Assembly: GCA_963575745.1 (NCBI GenBank)
Contig: CAUYUJ010022415.1
Location: 555,001 to 619,000 of the forward strand
Direction of reading: 5' to 3'
Length of the DNA: 64,000 nt
Origin: Prorocentrum cordatum
Taxonomy: Eukaryota; Sar; Dinophyceae; Prorocentrales; Prorocentraceae
In this document: positions 20,905-32,334 of the stretch, piece by piece
How the letters are laid out: each line of letters opens with the position of its first letter
Position numbering within the stretch: position 1 is the stretch's first letter
Translations under genes and position numbers: made by a program
Notes under the pieces: model-generated
The model's database searches: none
Told to the model about the DNA's origin: nothing
Seen by the model: the letters and a program-made list of their open reading frames with translations, nothing else

Positions 20905-21303
20905 TCAGCGCCGCGCGCATTCGTTTTCTTAGACGCGCGCGAGTTTCACTGTTTACGCAACGCACCGTCTGCGCGCAACTCGGCCATGAGGTCGCGACGC
21001 ACATTGTTTTGATGGCGGCCTTCGAAAGCAAAGTAGTAGGCACGGTCAGGAAAGGGCCCTCTCTCCCTGCCTTGCGCAATATTGCCACAGGTGCCGGATC
21101 CACCACGTCTCTTCGAAACTGCGCGCGCGGTGCCGGTTCAAAATGGGGAACGCAACGGGGTGCGGGCAGAAACGATCCGTGCCGACATCAAACTTCAGCC
21201 CAAGGTCCACGCCGACTCCCGATGGCGCAGGCACCATGGTTATATATCGTCTTGACCTTGGGCAGCCTCTAATAGCGGGGTCGTCAACTAGTTCGATTCC
21301 CAA
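20905..21303 (-). pseudogene. Broken gene fragment, unidentified
   Basis: Minus-strand frame from 21303 has ordinary protein composition (KFDVGTDRFCPHPVAFPIL, SFEETWWIRHLWQYCARQGE). After a frame change near 21060 it continues in another frame as FPDRAYYFAFEGRHQNNVR and RDLMAELRADGALRKQ, then a stop. Not recognised. It lies in line with other minus-strand fragments up to 24430 and may be part of the same decayed gene. Confidence 0.4.
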
Positions 21304-22355
21304 CCACTGGGCCGCAAAATAAGCATCGGGCGCGCCATTAGCATTGCGCTAAAACGTCGGTGGCCAGCGCGCCCCAGGCCCCAACTCAAACGTGTAATCT
21401 CTAGCTCGGTATGCCAACAGGACCTATTCGGCGCTTTGTGCTCCCCTTGTAAAATATGTGCAATGAGGTGCGCCTGCTGTGGTGGGGGCCCTTTTCTGCC
21501 TCGAATTGGAAGATGTCTCAGTCAGGTCCGATGCGATCAGCGCATCGATCCGCTTGCGCGCCCCCGAGAGTCCCAGAATTTGAAAGCCTATGTCAGGGCC
21601 CGTCCATATCAAGGCATCGGGGGGCGTCGATCATGCGACCCGCGACACCTGGGGCTCAACTCCCGAAGCCTCGCGGGATTAGGACTTGGAATCAGCTGGG
21701 TTCCCGTCGTCTTGCCCATCTGCTTCCAAAGCTCAAGAAGACGCGCGCTGGGTCCTTCGTCATCTTCACCATCGTCTCCCCCGTCTCCACCATCGCCGCG
21801 CGGTCCGCCTCCGCCTGCGCCTCCGATAGAGTCGGGGGCGTTGCGCTGGATCAAGTGGCTCATCTTATGCGTCGGGCGTCGCGGGCGGAGGGCGCCCAGA
21901 TGGTTCGTGGCCGCTCGCCGGCCTTCTGGGCGACAGGTGGTCTCACGAGGGCTCTCTTCCCACTTCCGCGACCTCTCTTCCCTTCGCCCCCCCCACCCCT
22001 CCACGTTTTTTTGTTCGGGGGGCCGCTGTTCGACCCCCAGGGGGGCCACTTCTCGACGCACTGCAAAAAGATCGCGGCCAGCGAGGGGGGGGGGGGGGGG
22101 GGGGGGGGCGCGTCGAAGACCCCCTTTCCGTTGACCGACCGCCCTCCAGATGGCCTCTACGCCCCCGCCCAGGGCTCCAGAGAGGCCCGCAAGAGGGCTC
22201 CGAGAGCGCCCCGAGAAGCCCAAGGACGCCTCCGAGAGGCACCCGGGAGGCACCCAGGGCGCCCCCGAGCGGCCTGGGAGAGCCCGGGGCGACGTCTAAG
22301 ATGGCCCAATATAGCCTCGCTGTTTGAAAATGCGCGTCTCTGCCTCTCCCCCCCG
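21304..22355. other. Repeat-rich stretch with poly-G run
   Basis: No gene recognised at 21304-22140; several overlapping GC-rich frames exist but none looks protein-like throughout. A run of about 22 G lies near 22086-22108. 22140-22310 is plus-orientation CCAAGAGG-type array (CCAGAGAGGCCCGCAAGAGG). Confidence 0.5.
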
Positions 22356-22680
22356 TCAGCCCATGGGCATCGTTCCTGGATCGGCCGGCGGGGGCGCGCG
22401 AGGCGCGCCGAGGTAGAGCGGCTCCACGTGGTCGAGGGGGCACCAATGACAGCCGCGCAAGTCGAGAATTCTCTTCGACTCAACTTCATGTGGTTTGCGA
22501 ATGATTGGCTTTCTCGATATTTTCTCGTTCTGTCCGCAGCTCGCGAAAATGTTCTTCTGCTGCTGAACGGGGATGGCCGTGCGCGCCTGTTCCATCGGCT
22601 TAGAACGCTCGCGCTCTTCCTGACTTGTCTCGGCAGCTTCCGCCTCGGTGTCCGCTTTCTCTCCCGCGCGCGCTGATTGC
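22356..22680 (-). pseudogene. Broken gene fragment, charged helix plus Cys/His segment
   Basis: Frame from about 22680 begins EKADTEAEAAETSQEERER, a charged helix, then IPVQQQKNIFASCGQNEK and LDLRGCHWCPLDHVEPLYLG. The CxxC followed by His may be part of a zinc site. Style resembles the Cys/charged tail at 38358-39377 and the fragment at 23140-23792. Function unknown. A (CT)n tract at about 22836-22905 separates it from the next fragment. Confidence 0.35.
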
Positions 22681-22837
22681 AGCGCTTGGCTATGGGGGCG
22701 ACGCGGCTACTGCGGCATGGCTGGGCGCGTCGAAGGCAATTCACCCCCTTCGCGTTTTGGCGAGAAAAACACACGTGGCGCATCTCCGTGGGCGGCGGTG
22801 ATCCGCGTTCGCGGCCCTCTCTCTCTATCTTTCTTTT

Positions 22838-22903
<66 letters not shown>

Positions 22904-23139
22904 TCTTCTCTGCGGCGCGACGCGTCGAATTTCCCGGCGTCAGAGGCCGAGCCTCTAACGCCGGGCCACTCGGCCGACCGTCCGCAGAGGGGCGAGCTCC
23001 AAATCGGGGTCGGCTGTTACCGAACTCACAGCGCGTCGCGCTGCACCTCGGATTCAGCGCGCGGCGCAGTCGACGCCGTCTCCCCGCTGGGCTCGGCCAT
23101 GCAGGGCGCCCCCCGAACGATAATCACATTATCATGCGA

Positions 23140-23792
23140 CTCTCTCTGTCTGGCGAGGTCCTCAGCTAGCGTTTCCATTATGTTCCAATATTTCACGCCT
23201 GATATGTGGCGGCGCGCTCTGGAAGGTCCGCTCGTTGGACAACTGATGTCGCCTCCTCGCTCGCGCTGTGAATCAGACCATCCGCCTGCGCACCTCTCCT
23301 ACGCATCGCCTCCTCCGCCAGCTGGCGGGGGCATCTCGCTTCAACTGCCGCCTTTTGCAAAAGCAAATAGATGTGCATTTCCTCTGCTGCCGTTTCCCTG
23401 TGTTCCCCGCGTCTATCGCTTCTCATCCTGCAGACTCTTCCGACTCCTCCTCTTGCCTCTCGACTTGGGCTGGAGACAGCCGGGCTGCCTCCGACGCGAC
23501 CTGCTGGCTCTGACGGGCGCGGCGCGCAAAGGTTTCCTTTTCGGCGTTGATTCTCTGCGGTCGTTCATCCTCCTGCGCGTGGATCGCGAGAATTTGCGCG
23601 GCCAGTTCTTCGCGTAGCTTCTTCCCGTGGGCCGCGCTTCCCCCTGCCGCTGTTCTGCTTTTTCTTTATTTGCCACTCGTGCTTTTCCATATCGGCGCAT
23701 TCCGAACGAAACCAACTGGGATTGCAATGCTTACATGCGCGCGAGCAGCTCCCACATGCAGGTCGGCGGCATGGGCCGCTGATGCCATTCAC
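23140..23792 (-). pseudogene. Broken Cys-rich and coiled-coil gene fragment
   Basis: From 23792 the minus strand reads GPCRRPACGSCSRACKHCNP then FRSECADMEKHEWQIKKKQN, a dense cysteine cluster followed by a charged helix. After a frame change the charged helical character continues (LREELAAQILAIHAQEDERP; EAARLSPAQVERQEEESEES) to about 23450, where a stop occurs. Resembles the zinc-cluster tail of the helicase relic at 38.4-39.4 kb in composition, not provably in sequence. Confidence 0.4.
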
Positions 23793-23930
23793 TTCCCCGG
23801 GGCATCAGTTCTCGGCTGCCGGATGGCATCGGGGCCTCGGCCCCATCGTCCCTACTCTCGCACAGGGGCATCCCGAAGAAAAACACATGCGCTCCCTGGC
23901 TACTCCTCGACCTAGTACGCAGACTGGACG

Positions 23931-24430
23931 CTAAAGGGGGCCGAGAAACTTACCGTCCGTCAACACTACGTGGAGGCAACGCTGGAGCGGTGGTCGACCC
24001 TGAAACGGCTCGCCTAGCTGGCAGATCTGATCGCCAAGCAAACTTCCTGCTAAGTTGGAAACCTGCATAGGCGCGTCATGCTCCATGCGCACGTCGCCGG
24101 GCCCTTCGGGGCGCTTCGCTTCTGGCGACTCCCCCGCGCCGTCTCTCGCGCAGTCCGCCTGGGATGCGGCCATAGTCGCCTTGCAGCTGATGGATGGATT
24201 CTTCAACTACGAGTCATCGTTTCCATGGTGGCTGCGAGCTCATGATCGACATTCCCCCCCTCGTCCATTAGTCGAACCAATGCTGGGAGGCTGTCTTCCG
24301 TCTGGACAATAAGGTCGTCAAGCAACGATGTGACGGAAATGCCTGGGGGGGATATGGCCCTTCGCGTCTTTTCTCGAGATGCTAGAACGATCTCGTGCAG
24401 TCCCGGAGAAAAAAAGCACATGCCCATCAT
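23931..24430 (-). pseudogene. Broken gene fragment, unidentified
   Basis: Two adjacent minus-strand frames look like one protein with a frame change at about 24205. The first reads GLHEIVLASREKTRRAIS, then VTSLLDDLIVQTEDSLPALV and RLMDEGGNVDHELAATMETM; the second reads CKATMAASQADCARDG, then MQVSNLAGSLLGDQICQLGE. Mixed hydrophobic and acidic composition argues against a repeat artefact. No family recognised. Confidence 0.4.
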
Positions 24431-24779
24431 TACCCAGGGTCATTTGTCTATCAGGTGCGACACTTAGCTTTCGGCTGGTAACCAGTCATTCGCCAGAGGA
24501 ACGCTGCTTCTAGCAGAAATGCGGGTTTGATAATGCAACTGAAGCGTTGGTTCCATCGTTCTAAATAGGTGTTCCTGACATGTGTCCCATAGCCCGCTAA
24601 GCTGTGAGAAAATGCATGCACGGGAAAAGCGAACAAGAATATGGACGACGACGACGACGACACCGACGACTTTCGCGATCGTTTACCTCTCGCGCAGAAG
24701 GGGCCCGCGGTGCCCACGAACAGCGTCATCCGTCTCTGATGCTTAAGCTGCTGCGGAGGCGGCGGCATAGAGCCAGCAT

Positions 24780-24791
24780 GGAGAGAAGAGC

Positions 24792-24822
<31 letters not shown>

Positions 24823-25223
24823 CCACCACCATCAGCATCATCATCAGATTCGCCGGCATCGTCATCAACATTACAGTCACCAGCACAATCAGCATCCGCA
24901 TCAGCACCAACATCATCATCAATAACACCAGAAACATCATCACCAACGTCAACATCAGCATCATCACCGGCACCATCACCACCGCCATCGCCACAATTCA
25001 TCACCCACAAACCAATGGCCACCACGCATCATCGATTACCCGTTATGCTTATCACCATCATCATCCTCAATAACCTCATCATCAACATCAGCACCAGCGT
25101 CGTCATCATCACAATCGTTATCACCCCTACAGACCTCATCGTCATCATCACCACCACCGTTATCATCGTCAGCACCATCTCCATCCTCCTCCTCCTCCTC
25201 CTCCTCCTCATCATCATCATCAT

Positions 25224-25267
<44 letters not shown>

Positions 25268-25485
25268 GCATCCTTATCATCCTCATCATCGTCATCAGCA
25301 TCATCATTAACATCATCATCATGAACAACATATGCAAGTTCATCTTCATCATCATTACCATCACCGTCAGCTCAATCAGCATCATATTCAACAACATCAA
25401 CATCAACATCAGCAGCAGCAGCAACATCAGCATTAACATCAGCAGCATCATCATCAGCAACACCAGGATCATCATACTTATCGTC
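24780..25485 (+). repeat. Imperfect CAT/ATC tract
   Basis: About 700 bp of (ATC)n/(CAT)n-like sequence with CAC, CAG and AAC interruptions. The same strand carries the CAT sense as in the tracts at 19980-20615 and 54775-55880. Frames through it are repeat artefacts. Confidence 0.88.
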
Positions 25486-25489
25486 CTTT

Positions 25490-25754
25490 CGATCATCGCC
25501 CCCCTTCCATCCCGCCCCTCATCCTCCACCTTCTCCTCCCCCTCCTCCTCGCCTCCCTCGCCCTGCTTCTGTGACACCCCTGGGGGAACCATCTTCAGCG
25601 TCCCCGCGCGCAGCTCCGGGGGCACGAGGCTGTACAAGTAGCAGATGGCCTTGAGCCCGCAGTCCGCGACGAAGATGGAGAGGCCCCCGACGGCCTGCCG
25701 AGAGGAGGCAGAGGAGGAGGGGGAGCGTGGCTCAATCCTCGGGGATCGCGGATC
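25490..25754 (-). CDS. Possible exon, unidentified
   Basis: Minus-strand frame reading GGLSIFVADCGLKAICYLYS then LVPPELRAGTLKMVPPGVSQ, followed by an acidic Glu/Gly tail that runs into the CAT/ATC tract. GC-rich third positions and mixed composition support coding. KQ|G at about 25565 and the upstream GCAG suggest exon edges, but dinoflagellate splice sites are weakly defined. Family unknown. Confidence 0.35.
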
Positions 25755-25759
25755 AAGTT

Positions 25760-26980
25760 TCGAGTATCGAGCCTTTCAGACCTCTTTCGTTCTTTCGCCC
25801 TCCAGGGGGCTTCTCGCCACCACGGCTGGCTCCGACCTGGAGTGCTGGCCAGAACGCACCCCAGGACAGGTCCAGGGGTCGCCTTGTGAGGAGGGGGCAG
25901 GACGAAGGGAGAAGGAGGTTGAGGAGGAGACTGAGGGCTGAAGAGTCTTTTCCGAGGCAACACAGAGGGTGAGTGACTCGCCACGAGCATGCCTGCCTGG
26001 TCGACCAGCCCTTCACCCCTCTTCCAAGTCCACCTCTGAGAGCCCCAACACCCGTCGGAACCTCGAACATCCATCCAGGGCTGGATGTTTTACCTGCCAC
26101 ACCGCACGCGTGCAGAACAAACACATCACTGCATACAAGCTATAAAGAGTCCTTGTGGAGCGCATGCGCGCGCGAAAACAAGGTTGAATGTTTCCGCGAA
26201 CTGCTGCTCTGTCAACACAGTCGGTCCGTCAGCTAGCTATGATGTTACAGCGAATCGAATGTGTGCTTCAGACACAGCCCTGCCGACGTTTGCCACGTCT
26301 GCTCGGACGGACGGAGTCTTGATCCGACAGTCGCACATAGTGGCGACTGGCGGCTACGTTTCAAAACAGGGCTCTCCCTGGGCATGTCCTAAGATTTGGC
26401 GATCGTGTCTCTGGAAATTTCTTCCAGCTAGAAACATGGAAGGCGGTTCTTTTTTAAATCAGGAGGGCTATCGCCAAAAGTGTGGCCAATTTAGCACCCG
26501 AATTTCAAGTCAAGGTGAAGCTCCCCGTACTGAAAAGAACTAGGACACATTCCTGTGATTGCGGCTTGCACGCTGGTTCCTGACACCGCGTGGATCGTTC
26601 ACCCTTGAACGATTGAACGATCGTGGCTTTTCGATAACGAAGGTCGTTCGCCATCGACCGATTCAAGGCCCATTGCGGCGTTCAAGCCTGAACGCCCGCG
26701 CGTGGGTCGCCGCCGCATCGACGCGGCGAGCGAACCCTCTGCACTGGTGGGGATCTTCGAGAAAGGAGCATAGCACGCGAGGCAGATCTGCAGCATCGCT
26801 GAAGCATGAACAGTTTCTGCGCGCACGCTGACATGCACTACGGACCCGTAGATCTGGCGCGTGGGCGCCAGATCCGCGGATCGGGGAAAGTGCCCCAGAA
26901 ATACGAGGCCGATGCCGCCTGACTTGGCGGCGGGGATCGCCGACTCCGCACAGAAACGGGTCCCGCCGCCGATCCACGCG
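25760..26980. other. No gene confidently seen
   Basis: A 152-codon plus-strand frame at 26085-26543 is open but has no family resemblance and no clear coding bias. 26560-26830 holds overlapping frames on both strands. Nothing supported enough to call. Confidence 0.4.
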
Positions 26981-27169
26981 GCGTGATCCTTGTTTGCGAA
27001 TCCTCGAGACTTGCTCCGGCTCGTCTGCTCCTCCTCGTCCTGCTCCTCCGACGACGACGCCGACTCCGACAATGACTCCGACCCCGACTCCAACCCCGAC
27101 GACGACGACCACCAACACCACCACGGCCACCATGACGCCGACGCCGACGCCGACGCCGACTCCTCCTCC

Positions 27170-27653
27170 GACAACCCCCCCTTTCGAGGGGGGCCCCCTG
27201 GGAGAGGAGGGCCTGCACGCACGCCCGGCAGATGTCCTCCATCCTCTCCGCCAGCAACCCCAGCATCTGCCCGCCGCGCGCCTCCCGCGGGCGACGCGCC
27301 CCGCACTGCCACTCACCGCCGGGCGCCCTCGCCCCACGCAGCACACTGCCGTCGTCCTCCATTTCCTCCTCCTCCTCCTCCTCCTCCTCCTCATTGCCCT
27401 CCTCCTCCTCCTTTTCTTCCTCCTCCTCCGCCTCCTCATCGTCGTGGTCGTCGTGGTGGACGTTGTCGTTTTCGTCGTCGTGATCGTCGTCGCCGTGGCA
27501 CGCGTTGCGTTCGCACCGTCTGTCCTGGTACAGTCCTGGGCCCCTGTGCCAGTCGGCAGCGCTGTTGACTGCTCTGCTGCGGAGGGAGGCGGTCGCGCTG
27601 CGTCTGGCCACGGTGGGCCTCGGCCCCAAAATTAAAGCCCCTCCTGAGCCCAA
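27170..27653 (-). CDS. Possible exon with acidic tract, unidentified
   Basis: Minus-strand frame from about 27653: ordinary sequence (ALILGPRPTVARRSATASL), an Asp/Glu tract at 27510-27360 coded by (CTC)n/(GTC)n repeat, then ordinary sequence again (GGQMLGLLAERMEDICRACV, QALLSQGAPLERG). The last segment looks like a real helix with two cysteines. A coding sequence with an internal expanded acidic repeat is one reading; chance openness is the other. No ATG starts it. Confidence 0.3.
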
Positions 27654-27949
27654 AGTGGCCCTAACTGAAACGTTTTGACCGCAAGGCGGAGAGGGCCAGG
27701 AGGAGGCCGTCGAACGTCTCGGCGGCGCACCGAGGGGAGAAGTGAGTAGGGGGGGATGCGCTCTCCCAGAAGCCCTCTGCCCTTCTGAGGAGCCCTGTGT
27801 AACTTTGGGGCAGGTTTAGGGCTTAGATCGTTTCTCAGAAGGCTGGATGCCTTCTGAGCCTTCTGAGAAAAGCCGCCCCCCCATGGATTTCCCCTCCAGG
27901 CGCGCCGCGGAACATCGTCGTCGCATCGGCCGACGTCGCTGGAAGCGGT

Positions 27950-28330
27950 CGCTGTCGCCGCCGCCGCCGGGCTGGTGGAGGAGGAGGTGGAGGAGAAGGT
28001 GGAGGAGGAGGACGAGGAGGAGGAGGAGGAGGAGGAAGAGGTGAAGGAGGATGGAGAGGAATAGGAGGAGGAGGAGGAGGAGGAGGAGGAGGAGGAGGAG
28101 GAAGAAACAAATCGAGGAGGACGGGGAGGACGAGGACGAGGATGAGGAGGAGGAGGACGAAGCGAAGGTCGAGGAGGGGGAGAAAGATGGGGAGAAGGAG
28201 TCTACCCCTGGGAAACACGCATGCTGCTGTAGCTGCGGGGCCGTCCGCTCCGATGCCTGCGTGGCCCGCTACAGCCTGTGCTGCAAGCGGGCCCACTCCA
28301 GCAGGGGATCCCCCTCGTAGCATCCGAGCC
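27950..28330 (+). repeat. (GGA)n tract with a possible Cys-rich frame at its end
   Basis: GGAGGAGGA and variants at about 27970-28200. The plus frame that runs through it (28051-28320) ends STPGKHACCCSCGAVRSDAC and VARYSLCCKRAHSSRGSPS, a cysteine-rich segment outside the repeat that may be a small exon. Low confidence for coding. Confidence 0.4.
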
Positions 28331-30093
28331 CGAGGTGCAAGCACTGTCGGGGGAACAGGAACAGGTAATGAGCTGGCTACCCTCCGAATGGGCCACGCCA
28401 GCCCGCTGCGCTATGCGTTGGACCGAGCAGGAAATCGGCGAAACATCGAAAGACACCCCCCTCGTCGTCTTTGTCATCCCTTTTCCCTGCGCCCCCCCTT
28501 TCCCTGGGCCCGTCGCCGCTCCCCCCCCTTGCCTTGGGCCCTCCTCCTCAAGCGCTGGGCCCGTCGCCCCCCCCCTCCCATTCCTAGGCCGTCTTCCTCA
28601 AGCGCGCCAGCCAAAGACATTAAGCAACCTCGTAAGCGATTCGAAAGAAAGCCCCTTCTCTTTGATCCCTCCTTCGCCGGGCTGGGGGGGGTCCCAAGGG
28701 GGGTCGCGGGGAGGAGGCCCCGGGGGGGGTCCCGGATCGGATGCGACTCCACCCCGGGGCCCCGAACCACCCCCCCAAGAGGATCCAAGCGGTCCCCGAC
28801 TGGCCGAACGATCTGTCCAAGACGCCTTGACGGCCTCCAGACGGCCCATGAGCCCTGCAAGACGGCCCAAAAAGACCCCAAGAGCACTCCCAAGAGGGCC
28901 CCAAAGAGGAAACGCAATGGTTTCCCATTGGTTTTTGCTACATTTCGGCGTTTTCGTCTCTTCCGCTTCCCGACGCTCCAAGCTTGCCCACGAGGCCTCC
29001 CATATCGCCCCAAGACGGCCCACGAAGGCTCCAGGAGGGACACAAAACGGCCCCAGAGGGCCCCATGACGGCCCAAGACGCCTCCAAGACGATCCAGAGA
29101 GGCCCCCAAGACGGATCCAGGAGGGTGCTCAGACGAGGGACAAAAAGGGACACTTCGAGCCCTCGGCCCCGAGAGGTTTTTTGTTTGACTGGAGAGCGCG
29201 AAAGCGCAGGTGCAGCCAACCCGCTCGACACTGTGCAATCGAGCGGGCGGCGAAGGGCAGCCAGTGCGCTGCCGACGCAGAACGGTGCTGGGGCCAGGTG
29301 TGGCATTGCATCCTGGGCCGCAGCAGCACCGAGAAAGGTAGGGCCACGGTCGGGGCGGACCTGCGTCCACCCCCGTGCTCGGGATTCCCTGAGATCCCCC
29401 CACCTCGACGGTGCCCCAAGGCTCGGGTACAAGGCTGGCTGCGTAACCAGCACCGCCGAGAGGAGGGGGAAAGAAGCGTGCGGCGCGCCTTCCCCCTGAG
29501 GCGGGGTGCCTGACGCGCGCGCAGGGCGTGCGCGCAAGCGCGCACACGCACGCCGCACTCTCGACAGGCTGGCGGCGCCCCAAAGCTCGGGTGCTGGGAC
29601 AGGCTGCGTAACCTGCACCGCCAGTCGGAACGAGAAAACGCAAAGTGGCTGAGCAGCCACCAGAAAGGACAAGCCAAAGTCGACCACCCACACAGGGACG
29701 ACGAGACCTGCCGCCCCAGGTGCAGCGAGCGCCAGGACGACGGCAGGCCTCGCCCCAGATGTGGGGCATGCGCACGGATGCCTGCCCTGAGGGCCAGTCG
29801 CATCGGGCCGCGCGCCATTGGCAGAACACAAAACAAAAGGCCACTTGAACAAAGAGCTGGCCAGGCCTAAAGAGATCGTCTAGAAGAAACAACCGTTCTG
29901 CACTGCTTTGCCCCCTGCTGTGGAAGTTGGCCCAGGGGGAGGGCCGCCAGACGCTTGCGCCCGCGGCGCGAGATTGGTCTACGAGGCTTGCCCAAGCCGT
30001 CGGAAAGGACCCGACATTGGCCATCCAGTCCACACGCAAAACAAAGCACCGTGCCCTGGACCCCCGTCTGGAGTCGGCGAGTTTGATGAATGA
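28331..30093. repeat. C-rich sequence, CCAAGAGG array with core, and a spaced direct duplication
   Basis: 28480-28780 is C/G-run-rich. 28780-29160 is a plus-orientation array with a T-rich core at about 28916-28980 (CATTGGTTTTTGCTAC through CGCTTCCCGACGCTCC). A motif of about 50 bp (CCCAAGGCTCGGG ... GGCTGCGTAACCAGCACCGCC) at 29412-29457 recurs at 29573-29622. A 569-codon minus frame and several others overlap here; they cross the array and were not called. A short plus frame at 29930-30121 (DWSTRLAQAVGKDPTLAI) might be coding. Confidence 0.5.
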
Positions 30094-30190
30094 CTCGGCC
30101 GAGAAAGAAGAAGAAGAATAATAAGAAAAACAACAAAAACGCACACGCACGCCGGCTCCACAAAGCGAGCAACAGCACGGCACGGCGCAT

Positions 30191-30620
30191 TCAGAACATC
30201 AGGAGCGGAATTCCCCAGATGCGGCGAGACCAGGCGCTTTGCGGTCGCGCCAAAAGGTCCGCTACAACCCTGGCCCAGGTCGCCTCGACCAGCTGCCTGT
30301 CGATGTCGTGGGTGGCCAGGAAGAGCGCCCATGAGTTGATCGCGCCCATGGCCGTCGTGATCGCGGGGTCAGAGTGGCCCATGTCCAACTGGAGCTGGGT
30401 GGTCAGCGAGGGTTGGCTGGAGCCCTTGCGCAGGATGCGGCCCAAAGCTCGACGCCATTGAAGAGGAACCGATGGAGGGGTGCCGTACATCTTCGCAGCG
30501 TAGGAAACACACGGCATGGCGGCAGTGACTGCGAGAAGTAATCCTATCCTTCGATGCGCCAGGGCCCCCCTGGCCAGGTTGCCGATCTTGCGAAATCTGA
30601 AACGAGCTTTCTCGACTCAC
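30191..30620 (-). pseudogene. LINE-A ORF, C-terminal region
   Basis: Frame from 30517: AAKMYGTPPSVPLQWRRALG then QLQLDMGHSDPAITTAMGAI and THDIDRQLVEATWARVVADL. The position after RT motif C and the helical make-up fit the thumb/post-RT region of a LINE protein. An upstream frame (30620-30520) appears shifted relative to it. No RNase H motif is seen in this element. Confidence 0.6.
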
Positions 30621-32330
30621 TTCTTATGCTTAGCTTGACCACGTCGAATGTTGCCACGATCAATGCCCAAGTCCACAACTCGATCTTTGTACGGGGCTGC
30701 GAGCCCCAACTGCTTCAAGTTGGCCTCCAGGACAACCCCAGCCAAGACAGATGAGTTGAGGATGTTTGACTTCGGCGAGATGATGAGGTCCAACTCTTCG
30801 CAGTCGTCGCGCAGGGTGGCGGCAACCTTGGTGATCTGGTCGACTGCAAACTTCGGTGGGGCTGCGATGCGAGTGTTGAGGTCGTCGACCCATGACTTGC
30901 TAGTGACAGGGGTAAGAGCCTCGCACATCTGCTCGAGTGTTCGATAGAGAATGCAGCGCGAGAGGTCGACTGCTGACCTCAGTCCTGCAACCATTGCCTT
31001 TTGGGGCTGAATAGGAAGAGAAATGGCCTGACTCCTTCAGGATTCTGGGGGCGAAACATTGCTGCATTGTCAGCGCCAGCGTGTGCGATGGAAACTTGCG
31101 ATCTTCTGCGGTGGTGATGAGCGCGACCCAGTCCAGGGAATCATAGAACGCCTTGAGATCCCAAAGAACTTCAAGGTGAACCAAATCGTCGAGGGGAGAC
31201 ATCCTGACTGCTTCATCTCCAAAATTGCGGATCAAGACCGCTCGCAAGGAGGAGGATCCAGCAATGACCCCATCCCAATGACCTGCTGCCTGGGCGCAGC
31301 GCTCACGGTCCAGCGGGCTCCTGATGGCCCCCCAGAGTCGAACTAATAGTGATGCCACTCCGATCGCCCGATCATCGTCGGTCGACTTCGGCAATAAACT
31401 GATGAAAACCACCATGAGCTGCCACGGCCACGAGACACATCTCTCAACTTTATGGTATATGTCAACTAACGTTTGGATCGCTTGGTCCGGTAGACGTCGG
31501 GGATCGCAGATGCTGAGAACCTCGCAGCCTTTGGCTTTCTTGGGAGAGATACGCTGTAGAATATGTCTGATCTGATCGATTGAGATGGGTTCCAAATCTG
31601 TGTCCAAGGCTTTCTGACGGGCCTTGGCGAAAGCGCCCATCACTTTCTGCTTGTCGAACCGTTTGCTGCTCCAGGCCTTCTCCCACCAGCCCCGCTTGGC
31701 GGTCATGATCTGAATGGGAGTCGCCATGGTCCCTTGAACCACTCGAATCCCATTCAGCGTGACTGGCGGGTGTCTGATGAAGCCATAGAGCTTGCCTGAA
31801 GTGGTGGACGCCATGGTGAGGATCCAGGAATCGAAACCCCGCCGTGATGCTGTGGCTGAGAAACGCTGTGCCCGAACTGCAGTATTCTCGATTGTTAGCT
31901 TGAGCCACTTTGGCTGAGCAAGGGTGAGATGATCCACTCTGTGTAGGGTGACTGTCAATTTTCTCCTGGCCGTCGGTGAAAGAGGAAGAGCTGCTGAGGT
32001 AGGCAGGGTGCAAATCAGCCCCTTGATGCGCACACGAATGACCAAGTTCTTGCGTGGATCCTCAAACTTCCTGATCAGCTCCTCGAAACGCGCCAGAGGA
32101 ATAGCCCACCGCTTCGTGGCCGGATCAGCCTGAACAGTGCACTGCTTGGGCGCCTTGATAGGTGCCATTCTGAACTGTCTCGCAGCCGCTCGCCCAGTAT
32201 ACGATCTGGCTGCATTGGGTAAGATATCTCGCATCCGCATGTAGAGCTTCTCAAGCACAGAGACCCACTTGCCATGCAATCTTCCAAGATGCAGGGCTGA
32301 TAACTGCGAGGCTTGAAATGCAAAGACTGC
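30617..32330 (-). pseudogene. LINE-A reverse transcriptase
   Basis: Copies element RNA into DNA at the insertion site. Frame 32279-30900 (459 codons): finger region ILQRISPKKAKGCEVLSI and SLLPKSTDDDRAIGVASLLV (equivalent of the PKxxxRPI block), then motif A LWDLKAFYDSLDW at about 372-384. The frame then changes near 30995. Motif B-like MVAGLRSAVDLSR and motif C SWVDDLNTR (catalytic Asp pair, 30886-30881) lie in the next frame. Both catalytic motifs survive but in different frames. Confidence 0.82.
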
Positions 32331-32334
32331 TGGC

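Noticed and set aside
28474-30183. 569-codon minus-strand open frame
   Set aside because: It crosses a CCAAGAGG array and a spaced duplication, changes character repeatedly, and has no recognisable motif; openness follows from high GC.
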